The notes: a model not told the origin generated them from the letters alone. A stretch of DNA of 64,000 nt from Oreohelix idahoensis (GCA_024509875.1 JAMPIV010019840.1:651501-715500); one strand, 5' to 3'; shown: positions 42,506 through 53,839, counted from the stretch's first letter. Translations and numbers: made by a program.

Positions 42506-42964
42506 AATGGCCAGAGTTGTAAGAGAGATGGCTGAGCGAACACAAACTACTTGTCCAAAGTTCGTGTTAGTTGATTTGATTTCATTCATTTGTTTTCCCT
42601 TTAGCTCCCTATGGAGCATGAAGCCACTTATGTGACTAGTCCTCCTGCAGGACTCCAGCACCAAGGCATTCATGTAGCAATTTGTTTAACATGATGTCAC
42701 CAGCCCCTGGCACAAACTCTTATGACATGCCTCAGGGTGGGGGAGTCCTATTCTTTCTTCATCTCTACAGAGACCTCCCAGCACTACACGAGGCTCTTTC
42801 ATTTCTTACCCTGTTTGTTTTTTTTAAACACTTTTATTTAATATAGAATGAGTATTGTTTGAATGTTTCAAATCTTTGACCCCTTGGTTCACTTGGTTTC
42901 ACACGACCTAGGGAGCTGACATTATTCTGTATAATCATATTATTTTTGAAAGATTACAGTTGTG
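42506..42964. other. No gene recognised (TSC1 intron 2)
   Basis: 42715-42815 (ATGACATGCCTCAGG..CTCTACAGAGACC) resembles short pieces near 6421 and 55475. Otherwise nothing is supported. Confidence 0.4.
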
Positions 42965-43310
42965 AACAGGATCAGTGAACTTTGTGACATTGTGCACAAT
43001 AATTGTAAACAGGATCTGAGAACTTGGTGATAATGTACACAATAATTGTAAACAGGATCTGAGAACTTGGTGATGATGTACACAATAATTGTAAACAGGA
43101 TCAGAGAACTAGGTGATGATGTACACAATAATTGTAAACAGTATCTGAGAACTTGGTGATAATGTACACAATAATTGTAAATAGGATCTGAGAACTTGGT
43201 GATAATATACACAATAATTGTAAACAGGATCTGAGAACTGGGTGATAATGTACACAATAATTGTAAACAGGATCTGAGAACTTGGTGTCATTTTACACAA
43301 TAATTGTGAA
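42965..43310. repeat. 43-bp minisatellite, about eight units
   Basis: Units carry ACACAATAATTGTAAACAGG, then ATCTGAGAACTTGGTGATAATGT. Variation is slight. Confidence 0.95.
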
Positions 43311-43649
43311 CAATGTTATAGCTATGTTGCAGTTCATATCTATGGGAGCAACGATCCAATTAAAGATTGTTTAGTGGATTTGGTAAGAGTAGTAAAAGTG
43401 GATCCATGAAAACTTGTGGTTTCCTCTACTTGTTATCTCTTTAATCTTGCCTGTCATTTACTCGTCCACTTTGTCAATATCAGCTATGTAACATGGTTGT
43501 CAGGAGAAAGAATCCACTGCATTGGCAGTAATATCTTTCTCATTTGTACTTCTTTCTTTCTCTCTGTGTTTTCCTTTCTTCTTTCTTTCCTATCATTGTT
43601 GAGCAGTGCAGGCAGATTCAGTAGTTATTGTGACTGATTGCTCGACTGT

Positions 43650-43945
43650 TTTTTTTCTCACTTTTTCATCACCCTTCAGTTGCCCAAGGAGCATAGGCCT
43701 TCAACAAACTTATGCCAAGTCTTCCTGGCCCGTGCCATCAGCCCTTCATGTCTGTCTCCAGTTCTCTTCTCCATGTGTTCCTTGATCTCCTTCTATCTCT
43801 CTTACCCTGAGGATTCCAGAACAAGGACTGCCTTGTAATGCTATCAGCAGGTTTCCTCAAGGTGTGTTCTGTCCATCTCCAGTGTCTTCTTCTCAACTCT
43901 TGTTCCACCGACACTTATGTTGTTCTTGTCATCAGTTCTACGTTA
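43650..43945 (-). mobile_element. LINE B fragment, left part
   Basis: CATCACCCTTCAGTTGCCC, CCTTCAACAAACTTATGCC, GAACAAGGACTGCCTTGTAA, CTTGTCATCAGTTC. It ends with TACGTTAG, the target duplication of the SINE composite, and resumes at 44538. Confidence 0.75.
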
Positions 43946-44537
43946 GCGGTGGGTGCCGTTTGGAAGGTCCTGGATTGATTCCCGGTAAGCCTATCACTTT
44001 TGTTGTTTTTCTGTTGTCTGGTCTTCTACTTCTTTATTTCTTACCGAGTGCCTGATAACATACATTTGTGTGTTGTTTGTTTATTTATTTACTGTTTACA
44101 GGCCTCGGGTGTGTCCCCCCCCTTATATGTTCATACGTTTATAAAATACCGAAAACCTACATTCTGTCCTTTACCTATTCTCATTCTTCTATCATTTACT
44201 AGACACAGTATTAAGGTCTTTGTCTTGTGTAATCTGGCCTATTTGTTGAATAGTGAAGCTGTAGAAGTGATTGCGTCTATAATTAGTCTTCCTGGTCACA
44301 TGGGGGGGGTCGTGCTAGACCTCTGTCGGTGAAGCATTATTTTTGTAATGCTTAGCTGGCAGAGTGGATAGTGGCGATTTGCTCCTGTGGCTAGGTGGTG
44401 GATCCATTCGGAAGGTCCTGCTTTGATTCCCGGTAAGCCTATCACTTCTATTGTTTTTCTGTTGTCTGGTCTTCTACTTCTTTATTTCTCACTGAGTGCC
44501 TGATAACATACCTTTGTGTGTTGTTTGTTTATTTATT
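43946..44537 (+). mobile_element. Composite SINE insertion with tRNA-like head
   Basis: Flanked by TACGTTAG at 43938-43945 and 44538-44545. Contains the block GGAAGGTCCTG..TTGATTCCCGGTAAGCCTATCAC twice (about 43974 and 44420). The second occurrence is preceded by AGCTGGCAGAGTGGATAGTGG, an A-box-like tRNA head, and GATTCCCGG is B-box-like. Both end in TTTGTTTATTTATTTA. Confidence 0.65.
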
Positions 44538-44720
44538 TACGTTAGTGACCTTGTCATACCACTTCATTCCTTCTGTTCTACACAAGCACCCATTTTATGA
44601 AAGCCTTTAGCTTTTTTGTTTGTGTTTTTGTTATTCTCCACGTTTCAGAGCCACACAGTAGGGCTGACTTGACATTTGAATTGAAAATTCTGATTTTTGT
44701 ATTGAACATTATCTCTTATT
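44538..44720 (-). mobile_element. LINE B fragment, right part
   Basis: Resumes TGACCTTGTCATACCACTTC. On the minus strand 44630-44700 encodes KIRIFNSNVKSALLCGSETW, the RT thumb landmark. Confidence 0.7.
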
Positions 44721-44816
44721 TCTGTCATATCTATAATCCATCTTTTTATTGCCCTTAATGCTTGTCACCCTTATGTGTTTGTTTTTCTTTTATTTAAATT
44801 TTCCCCCTTGTAACAG

Positions 44817-44969
44817 GCTTTGATGGACAAACTCCAAGATGGTGTTAAGACAGTTGGCACTCGACTTCCAGCCCTTAAGTTGGTTCTTTACCTAGTCTAC
44901 AAAGAATCACCTTGGTGTCACAAACTGGTGGAGACGCCTCTTTTTACATCCATTCTCAAGTGCCTGGAG
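44817..44969 (+). CDS. TSC1: TSC1 coding exon 3
   Basis: Acceptor TTCCCCCTTGTAACAG, donor GAG|GTAAAG. 153 nt (51 codons, phase 0 at both ends), equal to the human exon as I remember it. Encodes ALMDKLQDGVKTVGTRLPAL, KLVLYLVYKESPWCHKLVET and PLFTSILKCLE, aligned with human [35 protein letters not shown]. Strongest single-exon match together with exon 4. Confidence 0.95.
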
Positions 44970-44986
44970 GTAAAGTTGTTGTGAAG

Positions 44987-45366
44987 CAGTGTTTCTTAAA
45001 CTTTTAGAGGTCCAAAACCGCTTTACAGCATCTTATGAAGCCTTGCACCCCTTTACAGCATTTTAAGAAGCCTCACATCCCTTTACAGTATTTTAAGAAG
45101 CCTCTCTCACCCCCCCTCCATTCGAGATCGCAAAACATGCCAGAAATGGTAAAGATATTTTGAGAAAATGTTATTTACAGAATATGCCTAAGATTCGGTA
45201 TCTAATTCATGTTGTCAATGTTCTGTTTTGTCAAATACATTTGAGGTATTGTATTGTGTCTGTCATGATTTGCATTCTAAAATATCTGGCATGTCTCGCA
45301 CCCCCGGAAGGTGAGTCGAGTCCTGCACCCTCAGTGGGTGCATACACCCCTGGTTAAGAAGCAGTG
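44987..45366. mobile_element. hAT-type MITE (candidate)
   Basis: Left end CAGTGTTTCTTAAACTTTT and right end TGGTTAAGAAGCAGTG are inverted. The interior has a tandem phrase GCATTTTAAGAAGCCTC. Non-coding. No matching 8-bp duplication is visible, so the border is approximate. It starts only 18 bp after TSC1 exon 3. Confidence 0.6.
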
Positions 45367-45469
45367 TTCTAAATCATGAACTTTAATCAAAAGAAATAAA
45401 GTCACACACAAAAAATTATAATTTTTAACAGCAATGTCAAGTCAATCCTATTGTGTGGCTCTGAAACAT

Positions 45470-46885
45470 CATCATCATCATCAGTTGCCATCTCCACAAC
45501 GGAGGTTGGCTGTAATGGATCTCCAACGTCTTCTGTCTCTTGTCTTGGTGGTACACTCTGATAGACTCTTTCCCGTCCATCTCTTGATGTTATCTTCCCA
45601 CTTATAGCGCTGTCTTCCCCTTGCACGTTTACCTTCAACTCTCCCTTCTGTTATGGTCTTCTGCAAGGTGTTATGCCTTTTTATGTGGCCAAAGTATTTT
45701 AGCTGCCGAACTTTGACCTCTCTCATTAGTTCTCTTTTCATACCTAGATTTTCTAGGACCTCCTTATTTGTTTTCATCTCTTTCCATGAGATACGCCCCA
45801 TTCTTCTATATATCCACATTTCAAGAGCCTCAATTCTTTCTTCCAAATGCTTATTCATCGTCCATGTTTCTGCACCATACAGAAATGCAGAATATATATA
45901 ACACTTTGTGATTCTCAGTTTTAATTTATGAGATAACTGTTTGGATGTCAGTATATGTTTCATGTTGTTGAATGTAGCTTTGGCCATTCCTATTCTCTTC
46001 TTGATTTCTGTTTCACATCTGCCATCTTCTGTTATTATATGACCAAGATATACGTAGCTCTTGACTTGTTCCAGGATTTTCCCATTTACGCTTATCTTTA
46101 ATGTGGGTTTATCGTCTGTTTTGCTAATTATCATAGTTTTAGTTTTCTCAATATTAATGTCGAGTCCATATTCATGACTTATACTGTTCACTTGCTTCAC
46201 TAGTTCTTGTAACTCCTGTTCGCTTTCAGCTAACAACACGGTATCATCTGCATATCTAAGGTTGTTTATTGATCTTCTACTGATGTTCAGTCCTGGTATT
46301 TCCTGTATCTGTTTGAAAATTTTTTCGGTGTATAAATTAAATAGGCAGGGGGACAGCACACAACCTTGTCTGACACCTCTTTTTATGTCTATGTATGGTG
46401 AATAATTCCTTCCCGATCTTACTGTGGCAGTTTGCTCCCAATAAAGGTTACTGAGTATTCTTATATCTTTTCCATCAATACCTATGTCTTCAAGGCATTC
46501 AATTATTTTCTCATGATGGACTCTGTCAAAAGCCTTCTTATAGTCAATGAAGCACATATACATACTTTTTTGGACCTCTGTATATTTTTCTGCTAATCTT
46601 CTTAGGCAAAATATTGCCTCTCTTGTTCCACTGTTCCGTCTAAAACCAAACTGTTCTTCTTGGATTTCGCTGTCTACTTTACTTTTTATTCTTTCCTGTA
46701 TGATTTTGAGCAGTATCTTAATTGCATGACTCATCAGGCTGATTGTTCTGAAGTCTGAACATTCTGTTGCATTTGGTTTTTTGGGCAATGTTATAAAAAC
46801 GGATGTCTTCATGTCGTGTGGTAAATATCCTGTATTGTATATATCATTGCATATTTCTGTGATTGTATCTATACCAAAGCTCTCC
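45470..46885 (-). mobile_element. LINE C, 5'-truncated, long intact RT
   Basis: Holds the RT frame and a 3' end of (GATGAT)n directly after the stop (45466-45480 on the plus strand reads CATCATCATCATCA). The endonuclease and 5' part are missing. Inside TSC1 intron 3, opposite to TSC1. Confidence 0.88.
45481..46885 (-). pseudogene. LINE C reverse transcriptase, truncated but unbroken
   Basis: 443 codons from the ATG at 46812, and the same frame continues upstream to about 46885 with similarity-like residues (SFGIDTITEICNDIYNTGYLP). Motifs in order: VFITLPKKPNATECSDFRTI, EEQFGFRRNSGTREAI, CFIDYKKAFDRVHHEKI (Asp), GVRQGCVLSPCLFN, LRYADDTVLLAESEQEL (catalytic pair), KTKTMI, YVYLGHIITEDG, FLYGAETW, MWIYRRMGRISWKE, LKYFGHIKRH, RARGRQRYKWEDNIKRW and RDRRRWRSI. 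No stop or frameshift, so this is a young copy. It cannot be autonomous without the endonuclease. RTE/Jockey-like. Confidence 0.9.
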
Positions 46886-46944
46886 AGTAAACAACAGTAA
46901 AAATGACAGCCAAAAAGATATGGCTTTCATACTTCGTTACTTGC

Positions 46945-47190
46945 ACAGAATCGTCATCATCATCTCCTTTCAACTCCTTAAGGACCATAGGCCTTCAACA
47001 AACTTATGCCAAGTCTTCCTGTCCTGTGCCATCAGCACAAGGTCTTCCATGCCTTCTTCATCCCCTTCATGTGTGTCTCCAGTTCTCTTCTCTATGTGTT
47101 CCTTGGTCTTCCTCTACCTTGCTTACCCTGAAGATTCAAGAACAAGGACTACCAGTAATACTATCCCTGTACAGAATAAAAGGATTGAAA
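46945..47190 (-). mobile_element. LINE B 3' fragment
   Basis: CATCATCATCTCC tail, then AGGCCTTCAACAAACTTATG, CCTGTCCTGTGCCATCAGC, GAACAAGGACT. Head-to-head with the next fragment. Confidence 0.7.
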
Positions 47191-47194
47191 GGGT

Positions 47195-47730
47195 ATGACA
47201 AGATCACGGATGGAAAGAACTGATGGAGAGAACCAGTCAAATGCCAGTGGAACAAGAGATGAGAAGATAGTTTCATTAGATAGGACATAATTGAGAACAC
47301 CAGCTAATAGCATTGCAAGGCAGTCCTTGTTCTGGAACCCCCCAGTGTAAGAAACAAAGTGAGAGACACACAACAAGATGTGGAGAAGAGAGTTGAGACA
47401 AACATGAAAGAGATAGAGAAGATGTGGAAAGATCTTTAACGGATGGCACAAGACATTTGGCTATTTTATTTGTTTGTGAACATATAGACAACCTTGACCC
47501 TGTGTAGTTCCTGTATGTCTGTGGAGAGAAAAAGACAGAATAGGGGTCATGCTTCCTTGAGCATGTCGTAAGAGGTGACTAATATGTGGTTAGGCATGGA
47601 GAAGAGAACTGGAGATAGACATAGAAAAACCTCAAGCTGATGGCACAGGACAGGAAGATTTGTCATTAGTTTGTTGAAGGCCTTCTTGGGAAGTTGAAGG
47701 GTGAAGATGATGACAGAGCTAGCAATCTCT
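47195..47730 (+). mobile_element. LINE B fragments, opposite orientation
   Basis: Reverse of the family signature: GGTATGACAAGATCAC, AGCATTGCAAGGCAGTCCTT, ATCTTTAACGGATGGCACA. A second 3' piece, TGGCACAGGACAGGAAGATT..GTTTGTTGAAGGCC, ends near 47705 in GGGTGAAGATGATGA. Several partial copies. Confidence 0.65.
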
Positions 47731-47734
47731 TCTT

Positions 47735-48110
47735 TTTTGTTGTTGTAATTCTCCATGTTTTAGAGCCATATAATAGAACCCATAGCTTGACTCCTTGCAT
47801 CAGGGTCAGCGAACCACAGCTGACCAAGACCTTACTCCACCTCCAAGTGGTGGTCCTGGACACAGGCTGCATCACTGCAGTCTGGCTGAGTGAGTTGGGA
47901 TTGAAGAGGGAAGGCAAACCTGGTCCCAAAAAAGGCCTTGCTAAAGTTGGATGTGTCGGCTGAAAGGTGCAAATATCGCAGCTTCGCTGTAAACGGACAA
48001 GATGCAACCAACGTCCTTTTCGGGGCAAATGAGGAAGAAGAAGAAGAACTGCCTTGTCATTTGAGTTGAAGATTATTATTTTTGTGTTGGGCTTGATGTC
48101 CCATGTTTCT
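47735..48110 (-). mobile_element. LINE B RT piece split by SINE B
   Basis: Left 47735-47776 (AATTCTCCATGTTTTAGAGCC) and right 48049-48110 (GCCTTGTCATTTGAGTTGAAG) together correspond to the uninterrupted block at 44630-44690 and 59180-59250. Confidence 0.6.
47777..48048 (+). mobile_element. SINE B, 5'-truncated
   Basis: Starts at ACCCATAGCTTGACTCC and ends in GAAGAAGAAGAAGAA. Inserted in LINE B sequence. Confidence 0.85.
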
Positions 48111-48349
48111 CATTTATTGTTCATTCACAACACAAACTTTCAGATCATAAAATTTTTTTTTAAAATATTTGGTACGAGCTTTTAGAAAAAAAATTAAGAC
48201 ACACTATCTTTAACTAAGGACATGCAATAATGGCAAGAGAATGAAAAACAGCAGAAATACAGTAATAGTATATCTTGAGTTGGATGAGTTCGTGTTTCTC
48301 CTGGCACATTTACTATCATGATGTATTAAAACACAACGTTTGTAATAGT

Positions 48350-48900
48350 AAAGGTATGTTATTCCTACAGCAAAAGTGAATATACAGTGTATTAGGAATG
48401 AATGAGATCAAAGTTAGGCATATAAAACATTTTGACCATATTAAAAGACATAATAACATTTTGTTGAAAAGCATAATGGAAGAAAGATTTGAAGGCAAAT
48501 GTGAAGGAGGTAGGATCCCATTACACGCCCATTGAGGCATATTGGGAATATGGTGTTAGGCCTATATTTTCTTGACCATCGGCACACTAGGGGTGATGTG
48601 GTCAGCATCACACTGGCCGCCTTAATCTTCCCAGAGTTGCACTGGTATCCAATTCCTGAGGCTGGGTCGACCCCGGAGCGGTTTGCGGTTTAAAAAAATC
48701 CCACCTCAACTGGGGATCGAACCATGGACCACCGAGCTAGGAAGCCAGTGCACAAACCACTGTGCTACCACAGCTCGAAGGAGGTAGACCACGCTGTAAA
48801 TGGAAAGACACCATCAAGAGATGGACAGGAACGAGCCTCTCAATCAAGAGAACTAAGAATTTGGAGATTGATTGTTGATGGCGTTCAGTGCAAAGATAGC
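48350..48900 (+). pseudogene. LINE C fragment, split by SINE C
   Basis: The plus strand encodes HFDHIKRHNNILLKSIMEER before the SINE and GRPRCKWKDTIKRWTGTSLS after it, matching the tail of the intact copy at 45481 (KYFGHIKRH, ..KWEDNIKRWTGKSLS). Diverged and frameshifted. Confidence 0.7.
48514..48776 (-). mobile_element. SINE C, minus strand, with target duplication
   Basis: 263 bp flanked by GAAGGAGGTAG at 48503-48513 and 48777-48787 (11 bp). tRNA-like boxes (minus): TAGCACAGTGGTTTGTGCAC and GGTTCGATCC. Confidence 0.92.
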
Positions 48901-49399
48901 AGCTGATCTGGACCATTCTTTTCTTTGATTATCACATAACCTAGATCAGGGGTGGAAAACTTGTGGTGCACATGCCCAAATTGGCACGCAAAAAATTTCT
49001 TTGGCACACAGCATGTAGTGCTGCCCCAAGATTCTTTATACCCCACCAATAATAAATTAATAATTATCACTACTGCTAATGAAGCAGTGAATGAATATTT
49101 ATCAACTGGAAGCAGTAAGGTATTCATAGATGTTCTTAATCCAGCTTGGCCACAGCTAGGTGGCTGTGAAGTTGGATCATACGGTTTGGAATCCTCACAA
49201 GCCTAGGATATGCTTTAGTATTTATATTTATTCTTGCAGTTGTTTTTTTTGTTTTTATTTTATCGGCTAGTTAATGTATTTACTTTTATATCAGTTGAAC
49301 CTGCTAAAATAAAACACACTCAGCATTCATTTTCATTTGTGAATAATATAAACATGAAACATAAGAAATGGTCACATTTGATTGTATCACATTAGGAAG

Positions 49400-50075
49400 G
49401 TTATCTTCGGTTAGATCTATTCAAAGAAGACATGGGTTGATTTGAGAGTTGCCATTTTAACAATATTTTCATCAACATATTCATGCGCGTCATAGTTTTC
49501 ACTGATGAACCTTGTTGTTGTTCAGAATCGACATCATTGCTCTCCAGGCAAACCCATAGGTGCTCAGTCTCCCTCAGCAAACTTCGAAGGTTATGAAGGC
49601 TAATTGTTCCTGTTGCACACTGGTTGTATACACACCAAATGCATTCTCTCAAATGTTCATCCCTGCCAGTCTTATGCCAAATGCCAAATTCCAGCAATCT
49701 TAGCCTTGATGATTCATCGATTGCAGTGTCATTCTCTAATAGGCAATTGTTAATTGTCCTCAGTATATCTCCCTTGTATACACCTACTACAGGTGCTCCT
49801 GAAGCTAGTCTATCAACTCTTTCATTGCCTTGCACCCCTGCATGACCTGGACAGTAGATCCACACCAGTTCTTGAAAATGTGAGACTTCTATGGAGGTTT
49901 TTCATTCATGCTGTAGCCCTCCATTTTGAATCTCTGAAGTATGGACTGAGAGTCTGACACAATAACTACCTTTGTTAATGAAGTTTCACACAGCCACCTT
50001 AAAGCCACAGTAGCTGCCTCTACCCCCATTCTCATGCTGGACGTTGTTGTCATGTTAGCCCTGCTATGATGTTTC
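49400..50075 (-). pseudogene. LINE RNase H domain
   Basis: Minus strand: AATVALRWLCETSLTKVVIV then SDSQS (RNase H catalytic-type Asp) and, after a frameshift near 49865, IYCPGHAGVQGNERVDRLAS (conserved His/Asp block). It ends in a tail with RLLEFGIWHKTGRDEHL..C.WC. RNase H of this type occurs C-terminal to RT in some Jockey/LOA/I-like LINEs. RT itself is not visible next to it. Confidence 0.75.
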
Positions 50076-50477
50076 CACCAATTTATAACACAAATTAATG
50101 GGTGAACGTTGTGTAACTATATGATTATACTTACAGATGAAGCTAGGACTGCATGCATAGCTCTCAAACCAACCAATTACAAGCCTGGTATAAAATATGT
50201 CATTATTGGTACAGCAGAAAATGTCTCATTGAGAATCAAATATGCTTCTTTTCCTTTCCTTGGATATTTTGTTCTCAGGTTTTATATTCATAATATGAAC
50301 GAAAGCTTTATAAATATTTCACATTAACATTTCTTATGTTGCGTATAAGGTACAATACTCATTTATAAATGATGTTATTTTTCAGTTGTCTTTATACAAC
50401 CATTGGTATTAATAATTTTATGAACAGGTTTTCTGAAATGCTATCATTTATTTTAATCTTTTACTTTTGTTAACAAT

Positions 50478-50665
50478 AATAACAGCCCCTTCAGTCGTAA
50501 CTGACTAAAGGAATGTGCCCCTGAGGTGACCGCCCTCAGCTGCCTCCTTTTTTTTTCCCCGTGGTGTTCCTTTCGACATTTTCTTCTCCCTTCTGCTTGT
50601 TGTGACAACTTCTTTTTGCTCAATCTGAGTTGGCGCCGTAGAGAGCATCTCCACTTGAAATATTT
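50478..50665 (-). pseudogene. LINE D 3' end
   Basis: The minus strand encodes KWRCSLRRQLRLSKKKLSQQ, then the 3' UTR TCAGTTACGACTGAAGGGGC. Same end as 25440-25610. Confidence 0.75.
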
Positions 50666-50759
50666 GTTAATATGAAATGAATAAATGCACGTAAATAAGC
50701 AACAGGACGACCCCTTTTTCATGAAAAAAAAATTCCATTATTATTGTTTCTAAGTCATT

Positions 50760-51430
50760 AATTGTTACTCCTTATGAATTAATAATAATAAATTCTTTAA
50801 GCACCAAACACGGCGCATAAGGCAGAAACCAGTGCTCTCCAGGTTGTTCGTTGTGACGCCACTCCTCTTAACTCTTGCACATTATTTAGGCCCAACGTTC
50901 TTCCTTCTCTTATTTTGTTCTTCTAAGTGTTTCTTTTGGTCTTCCTTTTTTCCTCTTACCCTCAGGAACCCAAGTGAGCACCTGTAGTGGTATTCTGTTG
51001 TTTTGCATTCGTAGGACATGACCGATATATGACCATCGTCTTTTCCTTATATAGTTGGAGACATATTTCTGCTTAGAGTCTTCTCTTATTTGTCGATTAG
51101 TCTTGAATTCTTTCCAACTGATGTTCATGAGTTTTCTAAGACATTTGTTCTCAAATGTATTCAGCTTGTTCTCCAATGATTTTGTTATTTTCCAACTTTC
51201 TTAGCCCTATGTTAACACTGAGATAACATTTGAATTAAACAGACGAAGCTTGGTATGTATATTCAGTGATCGTAATTTCCAAATGTTAGATAATCTATTG
51301 AAGGCGCTAGCTGCCAAAGCAATTCTAGTATGAATTTCTCTTGTTGTGTCACCATCCTGAGTCATTTTACTACCTAAATAATTGAAACTTTCAACCTTCT
51401 GTAGTTTTTCCCCGTTTTTCGCCTTATGAA
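50760..51430 (-). pseudogene. LINE RT C-terminal fragment
   Basis: Minus strand: [88 protein letters not shown], then a tail WRALVSALCA. Several frameshifts. In TSC1 intron 3. Confidence 0.75.
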
Positions 51431-51954
51431 TTACTACAGTAAATATAAATTTAACTCCTTAAGCTGCCTTATTTAAAAAACAAATAAGAAGAGTTATTGG
51501 TTGCCTAAACAGACTTCTTTAAGAATGCTTACAAACTTTTTTTTTCTGCATAAAACATAGTAAGATACACATATAATAATTATTAATAATAATCTGCTGC
51601 TCAAATCCCAGGGGCACATGAGAGAATCTGTTGGAAGATCATCACCAGTTGTCATCCCTTCTCAAAAATGTTTGTGACCTCTGACCTGATGGGGAAACAG
51701 TTTACTGTCGTTGGTTTCCACATCTGCCTGTCATGTGCCTATATCTGTGTCTGCAAGGGTCTTTCCTGTTCACTTCTGAAAATAGTCTGCCCATTGTCTG
51801 TTTATTCTACCCCTTTTTTTCTTGTTCTGGGGGTTTTCTCGTTAAGGACAGTATTCGACAGTGTTTCATCTTGACACAAGGTCATACCATTGACATTCCC
51901 CTGTTTTTACAAGTGTTAGATCTTTTAATGGCCATATACAGTGTCATGAGGGTC
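51431..51954. other. No gene recognised (TSC1 intron 3)
   Basis: Nothing beyond AT-rich intron sequence. Confidence 0.5.
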
Positions 51955-52206
51955 TGATTGACAGAGGGGTTAGAACTCTGGTGTCTTGCGGCAAAGGTGC
52001 TGGTTTCACTTCACAGTATCATCATGCTCCAGTCTACCCAACTGTAAATGGGTACCTGACTTTGCTCTTGAGTTAGGGAAGGAAAAGGCAGCAAGGAAGG
52101 GTCAACTGGTCACCCCAGTTCTCAATGCTGGACCTATTATAGTGAAGTCTCTAACACTTCACTCCCCTTCGGCAGTATCTTCTATGGGGCTACCTTTACC
52201 TTTACC
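51955..52206 (+). mobile_element. SINE D (tRNA-like)
   Basis: Head AGAGGGGTTAGAACTCTGG..GCGGCAAAGGTG (A-box-like), then CCAGTCTACCCAACTGTAAA, GGGTCAACTGGTCACCCCAG, TAGTGAAGTCTCTAACAC, and a CTTTACCTTTACC tail. Relatives at 53931-54112 and 39488-39541. Confidence 0.75.
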
Positions 52207-52214
52207 AGAAATGA

Positions 52215-52455
52215 CTAAATCACTTGTGTGGAACTGATGACAAGAGAACAAGGTGAGAAGCAGATGCCGGAGATGGATAGGACACACATAGAGAAAACGT
52301 GATGATAGCATTACAAGGCAGTCCTTGTTCTGGAATCCCCAGGGTAAGAGTGGTAGAGAAAGATAATAAAAAACTCATGATTAAGGGACCTGGAGACGGG
52401 GGCATGAAGGGGATGAAGAAGACAGGAAAAGACCTTGACCTGATGGTGTGACCGT
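52215..52455 (+). mobile_element. LINE B 3' fragment
   Basis: GGAACTGATGACAAGA, GATGGATAGGACACACAT, CATTACAAGGCAGTCCTTGT and GACCTTGACCTGATGG: the family signature read in its coding orientation. Confidence 0.7.
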
Positions 52456-52680
52456 ATGGCCTACGCTACAACTATTAGAATTATAGTAAAGTACTTGAGA
52501 ATGACTAGTTAGTAAAAATAAACACTAGACAAAAACCAATGACATCATCAGTCATGGCACACATGAGCCCATGATGTCATCAAACCTTGTGTGGCTTCCA
52601 TACAAGTTAGGTCAGAAGACATTTAGATTAGAGATAACCTAGAACAATGGTTGGTCATACTTACTTAGTAACAATAATTT

Positions 52681-52878
52681 TATAAGTTTATAAACTAATA
52701 AAACGGTATTGAATCAGTTTTACAAATAACAGTTCACATGAGACAAGGGACGTTTCGGGTTTTACCCTTCGTCAGCCACAAACAAATGCAAGGGTAAAAC
52801 CCGAAACGTCCCTTGTCTCATGTGAACTGTTATTTGTAAAACTGATTCAATACCGTTTTATTAGTTTATAAACTTATA
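52681..52878. repeat. Perfect inverted repeat, 89-bp arms, 20-bp loop
   Basis: Arm 52681-52769 is the reverse complement of 52790-52878, from TATAAGTTTATAAACTAATA to GGTTTTACCCTT. I find no mismatch by eye. The loop is 52770-52789. Confidence 0.95.
52740..52776 (-). ncRNA. Hammerhead ribozyme-like core
   Basis: On the minus strand, starting in the hairpin loop: GCTGACGA, then stem AGGGT-AAA-ACCC, then GAAACGTCCC. CUGANGA and GAAA are both intact and stem II is perfect. Stems I and III with the cleavage site cannot be assigned with certainty. Short stem III is typical of hammerheads in Penelope-like elements. Only one arm has the CTGACGA half. Confidence 0.6.
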
Positions 52879-53839
52879 TTCCTTACCAGTTTTACAGCAG
52901 CCCCTTAATTTATTTACTTATACTAAACAATAATTTTAGACTAGAGGTTTCGTAGTTAGTTAGGTTAAAGAATATTTTAACAGTCAGCTAGGCCCCAAGA
53001 CCAATCATAAGATAGTTTCCGGTCTATCCTCCAATTACAAATAATTGCATCCAGCAAGCCATAACACCGGACTAGTATATAGACTGATGCATCATAGTAA
53101 CCAGAGACCCTGAGACAGTTATCTCAGTGATTAGAGTCAAACCTACATAAGGCGTACTCACTTGAGGTGTGGAGCAACCTGGTGCTCCCCTATTGTGAGA
53201 ACAAAAGCCTTTGATTCCTATGTTTGTGAAAAGTACATAACTGTCCATACACCTACTACCTACCAGGGCCACCAGCGACCCAGCGCTGACCCCTGCCATG
53301 TATTTTATTGTGGTTTTATCCACAAAAGTAAGTCGCTAGTTAGTTTTTCAAAAGTTTAGAATTGATCTTTTGTTTCAATAGGCTTTCACAGATTTCAGAC
53401 ATGCCTTATCATGACTTCCATAAATAATAAGCCTTTTGCCATTGAGGCTAAAGCTGGCACTATTGCCCCACCAGAAATGTGTATTGCCAGCATACCAGGA
53501 AAATTATTAAATAAAGAACATTTGATATAAATACTTAGACTCCTCCAATATTCTGCTTTGGAATTTTCTTTGACATTGTTGGAATTCCTGTTGATAATCG
53601 AACCTTCAATCATGGTACTACCAACTATAAGCATTTACGAGTACTCCTCACTACCTGGGTTTGTCCTCACTTCTGGAAGTAACAATTTTGGTGTATAACC
53701 AGTCATCCACAGAAGTATCTCAAGTAAAGAAAGTGTCGCGGTTATATCCCTTTGACTAACTCAAGGGAAGTAACAATAAATAGACCGAATACTTTCAAAT
53801 CTATAAGAGCTTTTCGAAAAATAAAGCACCACATCTTAT
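52879..53839. other. No gene recognised (TSC1 intron 3)
   Basis: AT-rich intronic sequence. No element I can name. Confidence 0.5.

Noticed and set aside
48946..49210. hAT-type MITE suggested by CAGGGGTGGAAAACTTG and GGCACGC
   Set aside because: No matching right end or target duplication could be located, so it was not annotated as a feature.
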